Part shown: one piece after another, positions 52,067-59,758 of the stretch
Layout: each line of letters begins with the position of its first letter
How positions within the stretch are numbered: the first letter of the stretch is position 1
Origin: Devosia sp.
Lineage (GTDB): Bacteria > Pseudomonadota > Alphaproteobacteria > Rhizobiales > Devosiaceae
Assembly: GCF_017744655.1 (NCBI RefSeq)
Contig: NZ_JAGIAW010000001.1
Coordinates: forward strand, 248,001-312,000
Direction of reading: 5' to 3'
DNA: 64,000 bases
The notes under the pieces: generated by a model
Seen by the model: only the letters and a program-made list of their open reading frames with translations
Database searches by the model: none
Told to the model about the DNA's origin: nothing
Made by a program: the position numbers and the translations under genes

Positions 52067-52710
52067 GTCGTGGACCGGGCGCCGAAATGGAGAAGGAGAG
52101 GCAGCAGCGAGAGGGCCGCGAGGGTGACGAGGGGCAGGGGCGCGGGGTGGATGAGGGCGAGGGTGATTTCGCCGTGAATCTCGGCCATGGGCATGGTGAC
52201 ACCGATATTCGTGGCGGCGGCGAGGGTGGAAACGGCGAGCGCTGCGATAACCGGCCAGCGCATGGAGGCGCGGCGGCGATGGGCGGCAAGAATGGCGGCC
52301 CAACTCAGGATGACGGATGCCGTGAGCCAGAGGACTGCGACGCCAGAGCCAAGATCGATCAGGGCGGGGCGGAGAGGCGTCGAGGCTGCGGCGATGAGGG
52401 CCAAGGCCCCGAGGATTGCCAGGACGATCTGTGAGACGAGAGGCAGGCCGAGATAGACGAGGGCCGGCCAGCGCGATGCCATGCTGCGAAAACGGTTGTC
52501 GGCGAGCATGGGTAACAGCAGGGTGTCGTGGGAACCGAGGCGCTGCAGGGCATCTCGTTCGGCCTCGTGGCGGGACTGGCCGTGGGTTTGGAGGTGCTCG
52601 GTGAGATCAGCGTGATGATCCGAGAGCTCCCTGACATAGCGGTTCACGCGGCGCGGCGAGAGGCCGGCGCGGAGCAGTTCTTCGCGGAGGTCAACGAAAT
52701 GGTCAGGCAT
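52063..52710 (-). CDS. Membrane protein partnered with PadR regulator
   Basis: 215 residues. A cytoplasmic N-terminus of about 70 residues (HFVDLREELLRAGLSPRRVNRYVRELSDHHADLTEHL, SRHEAERDALQRLG) of the kind found in HAAS/DUF1700-type proteins and permease prefixes, then four or five helices. Overlaps padR by 8 bases and the hydrolase by 4. Such PadR-linked proteins often respond to envelope stress; exact role unknown. ATG 52710 is set by the domain boundary; the open frame extends upstream across padR without sense. Confidence 0.82.
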   Translation of the reverse strand: MPDHFVDLREELLRAGLSPRRVNRYVRELSDHHADLTEHLQTHGQSRHEAERDALQRLGSHDTLLLPMLADNRFRSMASRWPALVYLGLPLVSQIVLAILGALALIAAASTPLRPALIDLGSGVAVLWLTASVILSWAAILAAHRRRASMRWPVIAALAVSTLAAATNIGVTMPMAEIHGEITLALIHPAPLPLVTLAALSLLPLLLHFGARSTT

Positions 52711-53041
52711 GACGGGGCGCCTCCAGAACATTGGCGATGGCGCCGGTGAGCGTGCGCCAATGGGCCGAGAGTGCGTCGAAGCGTTCGCGGCCAGTAGGAG
52801 TGACGGAATAATAGACGCGGCTGCGGCCATTGATGGTCTGGCGGCGGGTGGAGAGGGCGCCGTCGCGCTCGAGCGTATGGAGCAGCGGATAGATGACGCC
52901 TTCGGCGAAGGTGAGTTGATCGGCGCTGGTCTCGCGGATGGCTTGCACCAATTCGTAACCATACATTTCCCGATCGCGCAGCAGGCGCAGGACCAGGAGT
53001 TCAGGGACGCCGTTGAGGAAGACGGATGGAGTGGGGGGCAT
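52703..53041 (-). CDS. PadR-family transcriptional regulator
   Basis: 112 residues: winged helix with LLVLRLLRDREMYGYELVQAIRETSADQLTFAEGVIYPLLHTLERDGAL and the wing SRVYYSVTPTGRERFDAL. A small-molecule-responsive repressor, likely of its own operon. A long inverted repeat lies directly upstream. Confidence 0.93.
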   Translation of the reverse strand: MPPTPSVFLNGVPELLVLRLLRDREMYGYELVQAIRETSADQLTFAEGVIYPLLHTLERDGALSTRRQTINGRSRVYYSVTPTGRERFDALSAHWRTLTGAIANVLEAPRHA

Positions 53042-53048
53042 TGCTTAT

Positions 53049-53090
53049 ACCTATTGTTGCTATGTATATGCCTTGCGGCGATAGGTATGT
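53049..53090. promoter_or_regulatory. Inverted repeat upstream of padR, candidate operator
   Basis: ATACCTAT (53049-53056) and ATAGGTAT (53083-53090) are exact inverted copies 26 bases apart, with ATGTATAT between. Arms begin 8 bases before the padR start. PadR sites are typically spaced AT-rich inverted repeats. Confidence 0.5.
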
Positions 53091-53133
53091 CAATCCATGC
53101 GCGAAGCGCGCGGTATTGTGATGGGCCTTTGGC

Positions 53134-53159
53134 GGAACGGAGCGGGGTTGGTGGCGGTT
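53134..53159 (+). promoter_or_regulatory. Candidate EcfG promoter of the PRC-barrel gene
   Basis: GGAAC (53134-53138), 17-base spacer, GGTT (53156-53159), 27 bases before the ATG. One mismatch to CGTT. PRC-barrel genes are frequent members of alphaproteobacterial general stress regulons. Confidence 0.4.
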
Positions 53160-53186
53160 TCTTCGGGAGATGAAAGGAGATTGACC

Positions 53187-53486
53187 ATGGACCACAGCCA
53201 TCACGTACGCCTTTCCAGCACCGAGCTTGTCCCGGCAATGCTCGAAGGGGCGATCATTTATGATGTCGATGACGAAAAGGTCGGCACTGTCGATCATATC
53301 GACGGGGTTGGGATGGACAGTACGGCCGTTGTCGATGTTGGGGGATTTCTCGGCATTGGCGCGAAACCGGTTGCGCTGCCGTTACATGAACTGGACTTCA
53401 TGCGCGACGAGGGCGGCGAAATTCATGCCATGACGTCGTGGACGAAGGAGGAGCTCAAGCAATTGCCCGAGCATCCGCGGCACTGA
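53187..53486 (+). CDS. PRC-barrel domain protein
   Basis: 99 residues: AMLEGAIIYDVDDEKVGTVDHIDG, FLGIGAKPVALPLHELDFMRDEGGEIHAMTSWTKEELKQLPE. A small soluble beta-barrel; relatives in Rhizobiales are stress-induced and of uncertain role. AAAGGAG before ATG 53187 decides the start. Confidence 0.9.
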   Translation: MDHSHHVRLSSTELVPAMLEGAIIYDVDDEKVGTVDHIDGVGMDSTAVVDVGGFLGIGAKPVALPLHELDFMRDEGGEIHAMTSWTKEELKQLPEHPRH

Positions 53487-53510
53487 AGCCCGATCGACGA
53501 AACGAAAGAA

Positions 53511-53533
53511 GGCCCGGCATGACCGGGCCTTTT
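53511..53533. terminator. Bidirectional intrinsic terminator
   Basis: GGCCCGG-CATGA-CCGGGCC followed by TTTTCGTTTT on the right and preceded by GAAAGAA on the left; serves both convergent genes. Confidence 0.85.
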
Positions 53534-53541
53534 CGTTTTCG

Positions 53542-54207
53542 TCAGTAGTAGGTCTGATAGCTCGAGACGTTGTTGGCGTAGGACGGGTGGAGGCTCGACT
53601 GGCTGCTGACATAGACTGCGCAGCCGCCGCCGAAATTGGGGTCGCGGCAGATTTCCACCTTGCCGGTGCCGATGATCTTGAAGCTTTCCACTTCATTGTC
53701 CCAGCCGGGGACGAGGAAGGTGGAATTGGCGCCGATGGCGACGCAGGCACTCTGGCCGGTGAACTGGATGCCGGTATAGAAGCAGGCCTTGTCGCCATTC
53801 TGCGGCGGCTGGGGCTGGGGCGGCTGCGGCGGGGGAGCGGGCTGGTTGCCGACGCCGAAGGAAATGGACGGGCCATTGGGGCCGACGGTGACGCCGAAAT
53901 TGAACGGGATGTCGTCCTCTTCTTCCTCGTCGGCATCGTCCTGGATGGCGGCGGGCTTCAGGTAATTGGCCGCGACCCAGCCGTCCTTGCCGGCCTGGCG
54001 GTCGACGAAGCACCAGGAGCCCTGGCATTCCTGGACATCGACGAGTTCGCCGGCTTTGAGCGCGCCGAGCTTGGCGAAATTGGTGCCCGGGCCGGAGCGG
54101 ACATTGACGCCGCTGGTGGCGACGCCTGGCTGGGCCAGGGCGGCGCTGGTGCCGACGATCAGGGTGAGCGTGGAAAAGAGTGCGGTGATTGCGATGGTCT
54201 TGGTCAT
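53542..54207 (-). CDS. Secreted SH3b plus beta/gamma-crystallin-like protein
   Basis: 221 residues. Signal peptide (MTKTIAITALFSTLTLIVGTSAALA); SH3b domain (ATSGVNVRSGPGTNFAKLGALKAGELVDVQECQGSWCFVDRQ, DGWVAANYL); an acidic then Pro/Gln-rich linker (DDADEEEEDD, PPPQPPQPQPPQ); and a C-terminal crystallin-like domain (KACFYTGIQFTGQSACVAIG, VESFKIIGTGKVEICRDPNFGGGC) of the peptidase-inhibitor I36 type. Probably a periplasmic or surface binding protein. Confidence 0.88.
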   Translation of the reverse strand: MTKTIAITALFSTLTLIVGTSAALAQPGVATSGVNVRSGPGTNFAKLGALKAGELVDVQECQGSWCFVDRQAGKDGWVAANYLKPAAIQDDADEEEEDDIPFNFGVTVGPNGPSISFGVGNQPAPPPQPPQPQPPQNGDKACFYTGIQFTGQSACVAIGANSTFLVPGWDNEVESFKIIGTGKVEICRDPNFGGGCAVYVSSQSSLHPSYANNVSSYQTYY

Positions 54208-54408
54208 TGGGTTCAGTCCCTCAACTGCGGGTACGGCCCTCCGCCCCTCCCGCTTTGTTGAGGCCAGTAAAGTTCACCGGCGCTGAACTGGTACTGAATG
54301 GGCCATTTACTGTTCCGGCATGTATTGTTGTCCGGCGTTCATAATTTCCGTGATTTGACAGAAGGCGATTTTCTTTTAGCGTGCCGGGCTTGCTTCCGAG
54401 GGACACGG

Positions 54409-55377
54409 ATGACGGATTGGTTGTTTTCGAGTGGGCGGCACACGCATGTCGCTGATTTCGCAGAGCGCGAACGGCTGAGCTTTCGATATGGGGCCGCCAA
54501 GGCCTATCTCGAAGAGACGCTGGTGCTGCCGGGTCTGTGGCTCTATCGCAGCGAGGCGACGCCCGATTGCCGTTTCAGTATCGAGGTGGAGGCCGGGGAG
54601 CCGAGCCGGGGACGGCTCATTCTCGGGGCCATCCTGGCGAGCCGGGGCGTTGTGAGCCTTGAGGGTTGCGGGAATGAAGCGTGGCGCGAAGACGGGCGGG
54701 CCTATGTAATGACGCCGGTGGAGCGGCGAGCGCGCTACGAGATCGATGCGCATCGAGGATGGCGGGCGGTGTCGCTGCGGCTTGAGCCGGAGGCACTGGA
54801 GCTGGTGGGCGGCGACTCCAATCTGCCCGAGCTGTTCAAGGATACGCTCGACCGAGGCAAGGAAGACGTCCTGGGCATGGCGACCTTACCGGCAAAACTG
54901 CGCCTGGTGGCGCAGGAACTGCTGCGGCCGGCCTTTCGCGGGCCGATGAACCGGATTTTCCGGCAGGCCAAGGCGCTGGAATTCCTGGCCTATCAGTTCA
55001 GCGTGCTCGACCGGTCGCATGAGGCGGACGATACATTGCCCGCCCGCGACCTGGCGAAGGTGCGGATGGCGCGTGACCGGCTGCTGTTCGACCTGCGCGA
55101 GCCGCCCGATCTCGAGGCGCTATCGAAGGATGTCGGGCTTTCGCCCAAGCGGCTCAATCGTGGTTTTCGCCAGCTCTATGGCACGACGGTGTTCGCCTTT
55201 CTGCGCGATGCCCGGCTCGATGCGGCGCGGCAGGCGCTGGAGGAGGGCACGCCTTTGCCGCTCAAACAGCTCGCCTGGGAACTGGGCTATGCGCAGGTGA
55301 GCAATTTTGTCACCGCGTTTCGACGGCGCTTTGGCGTGACGCCGGGGGCGTGGAAGCGGGGCGAGGAGGAGGTCTAG
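54409..55377 (+). CDS. AraC-family transcriptional regulator
   Basis: 322 residues. The C-terminal double HTH reads DLEALSKDVGLSPKRLNRGFRQLYGTTVFAFLRDARLDAARQALEEG and QLAWELGYAQVSNFVTAFRRRFGVTPGAWKR. The N-terminal 200 residues form a sensor domain similar in plan to PchR-type siderophore regulators. ATG 54409 chosen; the earlier in-frame GTG region lacks similarity. The possible target is not obvious; the next gene downstream encodes an autotransporter. Confidence 0.9.
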   Translation: MTDWLFSSGRHTHVADFAERERLSFRYGAAKAYLEETLVLPGLWLYRSEATPDCRFSIEVEAGEPSRGRLILGAILASRGVVSLEGCGNEAWREDGRAYVMTPVERRARYEIDAHRGWRAVSLRLEPEALELVGGDSNLPELFKDTLDRGKEDVLGMATLPAKLRLVAQELLRPAFRGPMNRIFRQAKALEFLAYQFSVLDRSHEADDTLPARDLAKVRMARDRLLFDLREPPDLEALSKDVGLSPKRLNRGFRQLYGTTVFAFLRDARLDAARQALEEGTPLPLKQLAWELGYAQVSNFVTAFRRRFGVTPGAWKRGEEEV

Positions 55378-55454
55378 GCCGTTATGGCGAAGCGCAAATG
55401 GTTTTGACTGACAGGCGCTTCCGTTGAGCGCGCCAGACGAGTCCCCTAATTGGC

Positions 55455-55484
55455 AAAGCCGGTCCGCAAGGGCCGGTTTTTTTC
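55455..55484 (+). terminator. Intrinsic terminator upstream of the autotransporter gene
   Basis: CCGG-T-CC pairs with GG-CCGG (one bulge), loop GCAAG, flanked by AAA and followed by seven T's. It ends 16 bases before the next ATG, so it either ends AraC transcription or acts as an attenuator. Confidence 0.7.
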
Positions 55485-55499
55485 TTTTGGGAGATATTC

Positions 55500-57623
55500 A
55501 TGGCTGGTCGTGCTTTTGGGACACGGAAACGGCAGGTCAGGGGCCGGTGGTTGCTGGCAGGGGCGCTGATGGCAACCACGGCGCTGGTCATGGCTCCGAA
55601 GGCAGAGGCACAGAACAGGATTGACTATTTTCCGCACACGCCGGGACTTGTGGACGGGTATCGCATCTGGGCCATGAGCGGCAATGGTGCCTATCTGGCG
55701 GGTGCGGCGCTGAATACAGGCCCGAACATTTTTCGGGCTGCGCGATGGGATACGAGCGGCAATGTCCTCGATCTTGGCAGTGATATTGGTGCAAGCTCCT
55801 ATGTTACGGGGCTTTCGTTCAATGGCAGCGTGGCTGTCGGACACTCCGAATTCAACCTTATGCCGGGAGCGTTCCGGTGGACTGAAGACGGCGGGCTCGA
55901 ATATATCGGCTCGCTCGGCGGCACCCGCAGTTGGGCCTATGACGTATCGAGCGATGGCAATGTGGTCGCAGGGCTCGCGCGGCGCAGCGACTTCCGGGAC
56001 CGCGGTTATGTCTGGATAAAGGACGCGACGACCGGCGTTGCGTCCAATCCGCAAATGCATGAGTTGCCGACGGTCAATGGCGCGATCAGTTCCATTGGCA
56101 TAGGTGGTATTTCCGGAAACGCCCGCTACGTCACGGCATACGAGGTGGATGGCCTCGGGTTCTGGCATGCTTATCGCTATGATGTCAGCGACATCGAGAG
56201 CGGTGTCGTCACGCACATTGACATTGGCTCACTGGGTGGCGGCACGATAAATCCGGAAGATATTTCCGAAGATGGCAAGGTGATAGTCGGTTATGCCGCC
56301 CAATCGCCGGCAGATGGAGGTAATTCGCGGGCTTTTCGTTGGGTCGAGGGGAGCACCAGCGGCTATAGCGGCGGGGCCATGCACGACCTTGGAACGCTTG
56401 GTGGCGACAGCAGCTGGGCTTATGCCGTCTCCGGCGATGGTGCCGTTGTGGTCGGCACGGCGGAGACGGCCGGGGCCGAATATGTCGCTTACCGCTGGGC
56501 CGAAGATACGGAAATGATTTCGGTGGCCGATTGGTTGCGAGCCGCAGGGGTGACCGTCGATGTGACGCTAGCGGAAGCCACTGCCACGAACCAGGATGGC
56601 AGCATCGTGGCGGGGACGATGTGGAACGCTGATGGGGAGCGCGTCCCCTACATCGCACGAGCAGTTGCTGGTCCCAAGCCGAGCAATGGCTTGATGGATG
56701 TGGCGGAATACAATGCCACGCTCTATGGCGCGGCGGGCATTGCCAATGTGGGTGAGTTTCTGACCTGGCTGCCGATGAATGGGGCGCATCATCGGCCATT
56801 GATGCTGACGTCAAATCTTTCGGGTGACATGTGCGCCTGGGCGACGGGGGATTTTGCCCATTATGGCCAGAGTGGCGCGAACCTGGCGCTGGCGGAGGCC
56901 GGGGGTTGTGTCGACCTAGCGGGTGGCTCGGTGCGGTTGGGCGGTGCGGTCGGCACGACGGCTTCGTGGCAGGCACTATCGCTCGGTGGAGCGGCCAATA
57001 TGGTGGGGCAATATGTGCTGGGCGAGGTGGACTGGCAGCCGGATGGGACGCCACTGCTGCTGTCGGTGACCGGCATGCTGGGCGGATGGAACGCCAAGGT
57101 GGACCGGGCCTATTCCAATGGCGCGGCGACGGCGATGTCGAGTGGACAGACCAATGCCATGGGTGGCGTGGTGCGGGTGCGGGCGGATTGGCTGGAAGCG
57201 GCTAAGATCGGCAATACCAGCTTCAACCCCTGGGCCTCGGTGGCATTCGGGGCGCTGCATGTGGACGGGTATAGCGAGAGCGGCGGGCCGTTTCCGGCAC
57301 GGTTTGCAGCTCAGAATCTGGGCCATACGGACATTCGCGTCGGTGTGACGGCGATCACGGAATTTTCGAAGCAGACCAAGCTCAGCACGACGCTGGAACT
57401 GGCGCATCGCACCGGTACGGCCGCGTCGGCCGTGGGGCAGGTGGATGGGTTGTTCAGCTTCTCGCTTGGCGGCGGAACCTATGGACAGACCTGGGGCAGG
57501 CTAGGGCTGGAGCTCGACCACAAAGTTAATGATGCGGTGTCGCTGTCGACATCGGTGCATCTGGCGACCAATGGGCGCGATCCAACCGTGGCTATTTCGG
57601 CCGGCATCAAGGGAGCTTTCTGA
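55500..57623 (+). CDS. HAF-repeat autotransporter
   Basis: 707 residues. Signal peptide with an extended basic start (RKRQVRGRWLLAGALMATTALVM...AEA). The passenger (about 40-400) contains at least four HAF-type repeats of the form LG-(T/S)-LGG-x-x-SWAYxVSxDGxVVxG. The C-terminal third is rich in amphipathic strands, like an autotransporter barrel, and ends IKGAF with the terminal Phe. Exported and surface-exposed; an adhesin-like role is plausible. GGGAG precedes the ATG. The stop overlaps the next gene (TGATG). Confidence 0.82.
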   Translation: MAGRAFGTRKRQVRGRWLLAGALMATTALVMAPKAEAQNRIDYFPHTPGLVDGYRIWAMSGNGAYLAGAALNTGPNIFRAARWDTSGNVLDLGSDIGASSYVTGLSFNGSVAVGHSEFNLMPGAFRWTEDGGLEYIGSLGGTRSWAYDVSSDGNVVAGLARRSDFRDRGYVWIKDATTGVASNPQMHELPTVNGAISSIGIGGISGNARYVTAYEVDGLGFWHAYRYDVSDIESGVVTHIDIGSLGGGTINPEDISEDGKVIVGYAAQSPADGGNSRAFRWVEGSTSGYSGGAMHDLGTLGGDSSWAYAVSGDGAVVVGTAETAGAEYVAYRWAEDTEMISVADWLRAAGVTVDVTLAEATATNQDGSIVAGTMWNADGERVPYIARAVAGPKPSNGLMDVAEYNATLYGAAGIANVGEFLTWLPMNGAHHRPLMLTSNLSGDMCAWATGDFAHYGQSGANLALAEAGGCVDLAGGSVRLGGAVGTTASWQALSLGGAANMVGQYVLGEVDWQPDGTPLLLSVTGMLGGWNAKVDRAYSNGAATAMSSGQTNAMGGVVRVRADWLEAAKIGNTSFNPWASVAFGALHVDGYSESGGPFPARFAAQNLGHTDIRVGVTAITEFSKQTKLSTTLELAHRTGTAASAVGQVDGLFSFSLGGGTYGQTWGRLGLELDHKVNDAVSLSTSVHLATNGRDPTVAISAGIKGAF

Positions 57624-58102
57624 TGAAATTTGGGATTTTTCTGGTGGCGGCAGGCCTGATGATGGCGACGCCCGCCGTGGCGCTGACGACCGTGGAGGCG
57701 GAGGCCGTGGTCGGGATCGTCGAGCAATTGGCGGCCGAGACCGGCGAGGGCATGGTTGCCGATGCTGCGGATATCTTCTTCGACTATGACGCACTTGGCG
57801 CCAATCTGATCCCGGCGGCGGGGTTCGATCGGGCGAGTTGGGTGGTTGCCTATGACGCGGTGGCGAGCGGCTATATGGCGACGATTCCGCTCGATGACTT
57901 CAACGCGGTTTTTGAGGAACCGCTGGCCTTGCTGGAAGGCTCGGCGCTGCCGGACGACCAGAAGACGATGATGCGCGAGCATATGGAAGGCCTGATCGCG
58001 GAAGCGCAGGCCGTGCGTGAACAGGGCGTGGTGCATGTCGAGGCGGTGCGGCCGCTGGAAAGTCGGCTCCACGCATTGTTCTTTGGAGAGTTCGGAGAGT
58101 AG
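57623..58102 (+). CDS. Small secreted protein coupled to the autotransporter
   Basis: 159 residues: signal peptide MKFGIFLVAAGLMMATPAVA, then a helical, acidic mature part (VEAEAVVGIVEQLAAETGEGMVADAADIFFDYDALG, MMREHMEGLIAEAQAVREQG). No cysteine and no known family. The ATG overlaps the autotransporter stop by one base, so translation is coupled and a chaperone or accessory role is possible (inference). Confidence 0.78.
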   Translation: MKFGIFLVAAGLMMATPAVALTTVEAEAVVGIVEQLAAETGEGMVADAADIFFDYDALGANLIPAAGFDRASWVVAYDAVASGYMATIPLDDFNAVFEEPLALLEGSALPDDQKTMMREHMEGLIAEAQAVREQGVVHVEAVRPLESRLHALFFGEFGE

Positions 58103-58132
58103 CGGCTCGCTCCGGATAATGGGCCGCCACGC

Positions 58133-58153
58133 AGAATACTGCGGGCGGCTCAT
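58133..58153. terminator. Hairpin terminator between convergent genes
   Basis: GGGCCGCC pairs with GGCGGCTC (one wobble), with an inner GCAG-AATA-CTGC stem; ATTTTGTTTATT follows on the plus strand. Confidence 0.7.
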
Positions 58154-58158
58154 TTTGT

Positions 58159-58557
58159 TTATTCTGCAGCCTGCATGCGGGCCGGGACGCCGGCAGGCAT
58201 GAAGAAGATATAGGCGGCGATGAGCACGCCGGCGGCGGTCAGCAGCGAGCCGATGGCGACCAATGGCTCCATGCCGGTATTGCCCTTGAGCAGCAGATAG
58301 AGCGAGACGCTCATGAGCGCGACGCCTGACGTGTAGATCCAGAAATGAACGCGGGGCAGCAGACCCTGGGACTTGGCGGGATTGAGCGCGTAATAGCCGC
58401 CGAAGATCGCGGACGTCACCCAGCCGAGCAGGTTGATATGGGCGTGGGCGCCGATAACGTCGTGGTTCTGGCTGATCGACATGGCAAGGCCCAGACCGAT
58501 GCCGACGACCAGAAAGAGAATTCCGGCACGAAAGAAGAGATGCGAAATTGCAGGCAT
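58159..58557 (-). CDS. Four-helix membrane protein, cytochrome-oxidase-subunit-I-like
   Basis: 132 residues, four helices. Helix 2 carries GAHAHINLLGWVTSAIFGGYYAL; such HxHxNLLGW text occurs in helices of haem-copper oxidase subunit I and in small haem-binding relatives. Too short to be an oxidase by itself. Possibly a haem-binding sensor or assembly factor; uncertain. GGGGGA lies before ATG 58557. Confidence 0.72.
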   Translation of the reverse strand: MPAISHLFFRAGILFLVVGIGLGLAMSISQNHDVIGAHAHINLLGWVTSAIFGGYYALNPAKSQGLLPRVHFWIYTSGVALMSVSLYLLLKGNTGMEPLVAIGSLLTAAGVLIAAYIFFMPAGVPARMQAAE

Positions 58558-58660
58558 GATGATTTCCCCCGAAAAGCCGGCGGAACAAGGCTCCTCAACC
58601 TCCGCCAGCGACAGGGAATTGTAGCGTTTTTGTTATGTTTTTTCCAGCGGTACGCGTCTG

Positions 58661-58840
58661 TCAGTCGGGGTTGCCAACCACGGTGACCGGGGCGCGGCGC
58701 GGGGTGTCGTCGTCAGCCTTTTGGGCCTCGGTCGCGCGTTGTTCCATTTCCTCGGTTTCATGGGCGCGGCCATCCGGGCCGCGTCGGGTCATGGGGCGTG
58801 TGGCAGAACTGATTTCCGGGCGGGTGACGGGTTTGTTCAT
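58661..58840 (-). CDS. Small hydrophilic protein (59 residues)
   Basis: MNKPVTRPEISSATRP, then a charged middle with Glu and Arg (GRAHETEEMEQRATEAQKADDD) and the end PVTVVGNPD. The ATG at 58840 is preceded by AAAGGAGGAG at 5-base spacing, one of the strongest ribosome sites in the window. An EcfG-like promoter lies upstream. Probably disordered, possibly a stress protein. No known family. Confidence 0.7.
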   Translation of the reverse strand: MNKPVTRPEISSATRPMTRRGPDGRAHETEEMEQRATEAQKADDDTPRRAPVTVVGNPD

Positions 58841-58866
58841 GGGCTCCTCCTTTGCCTCTGTGGCAA

Positions 58867-58892
58867 AACGCTGACGGCGCTGTCACAGTTCA
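58867..58892 (-). promoter_or_regulatory. Candidate EcfG promoter of the 59-residue protein gene
   Basis: Minus strand TGAAC at 58892-58888, 17-base spacer, CGTT at 58870-58867, 26 bases before the ATG. One mismatch to the -35 (GGAAC), full match to the -10. Confidence 0.45.
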
Positions 58893-59008
58893 CGACCAAC
58901 CTTACCGACCTTGCCAAGAGTTCATGCCCTCGCAATCTCGTGAAGAGTTTTCGATCGATAGGGTCGTGTTGTTCCGGTTCTGCCGGTTTCCCATGCAAGG
59001 AAAACACT

Positions 59009-59611
59009 ATGACCTCCACCTCGATCAAAACTCTCATGGCAGTCGTTGCGACTGCAATCGGATTGAGCGCCGTGGCTCCCGCCATGGCCCAGCCGGCTCC
59101 CCCGGCGCCCGACGCTGCCACGACCCAGGAAGATGTCGGGCCGGGCAATCAGGCTTTCCGTCCGCAGGGCGGTGGGCCGCGCCAGCACGGCGGCGCCGGC
59201 GGCTTCTTCGATTTCTCGCGTGGTGGCGAGGGCATCGAGATTGCACTGGTGCGTCTAAGCCATCGTCTGGACCTGACCACGGACCAGCAGGCGTTGTTCG
59301 ATACGCTGAAAACTTCGGCTCTGGCCGCAGCGGAAGATTTTGCGACCGCGACCGAGGGCCTCCGCCCGACGCGGCCGGCGGAAGGCGAACAGCCGGCAAT
59401 GCCCGATGTGGCGCAGCGGCTCGAAACACGGATTGCCTTCGAGAGGGCGCATGTTGCAGCGCTTGAGGCGGTGCAGCCGTCCGTTGCGGCATTTTTCGAC
59501 AGCCTGACAGATGAACAGAAGGCCGAGCTGATGCCGGCGCAGGGCGAACATGGTCCGCGTGGCCAACATGGCGGTCAGGGGCCGCGCGGCTTTGGTGGCG
59601 GTAACCGCTAA
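59009..59611 (+). CDS. Periplasmic LTXXQ-motif (Spy/CpxP-like) protein
   Basis: 200 residues. Signal peptide ending in APAMAQ; Pro/Gly-rich start; a helical part with RLSHRLDLTTDQQALFDTLK and FFDSLTDEQKAELMPAQG, two LTxxQ motifs as in the stress chaperone Spy; then a Gly/His-rich tail. Probably binds unfolded proteins or metal in the periplasm. AAGGA before ATG 59009 sets the start. Confidence 0.88.
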   Translation: MTSTSIKTLMAVVATAIGLSAVAPAMAQPAPPAPDAATTQEDVGPGNQAFRPQGGGPRQHGGAGGFFDFSRGGEGIEIALVRLSHRLDLTTDQQALFDTLKTSALAAAEDFATATEGLRPTRPAEGEQPAMPDVAQRLETRIAFERAHVAALEAVQPSVAAFFDSLTDEQKAELMPAQGEHGPRGQHGGQGPRGFGGGNR

Positions 59612-59682
59612 CCTATAAATCCGGCTCCCGTGTCTCCTTCGGATATGGGAGCCGGCCAGCGGCGCGGACCTGCGTCGCGACA

Positions 59683-59720
59683 AGCCCGGCTCTCAACGGC
59701 CGGGCTTGCTTTAATTTTCA
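59683..59720 (+). terminator. Intrinsic terminator after the LTXXQ gene
   Basis: AGCCCGGC (59683-59690) pairs with GCCGGGCT (59699-59706), 8-base loop, followed by TGCTTTAATTTT. A separate hairpin CCGGCTCCC/GGGAGCCGG at 59621-59655 lies closer to the stop but has no T-run. Confidence 0.7.
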
Positions 59721-59758
59721 GCTTCTCTACCAATCGATCACTCTTTGACGGATCGATG

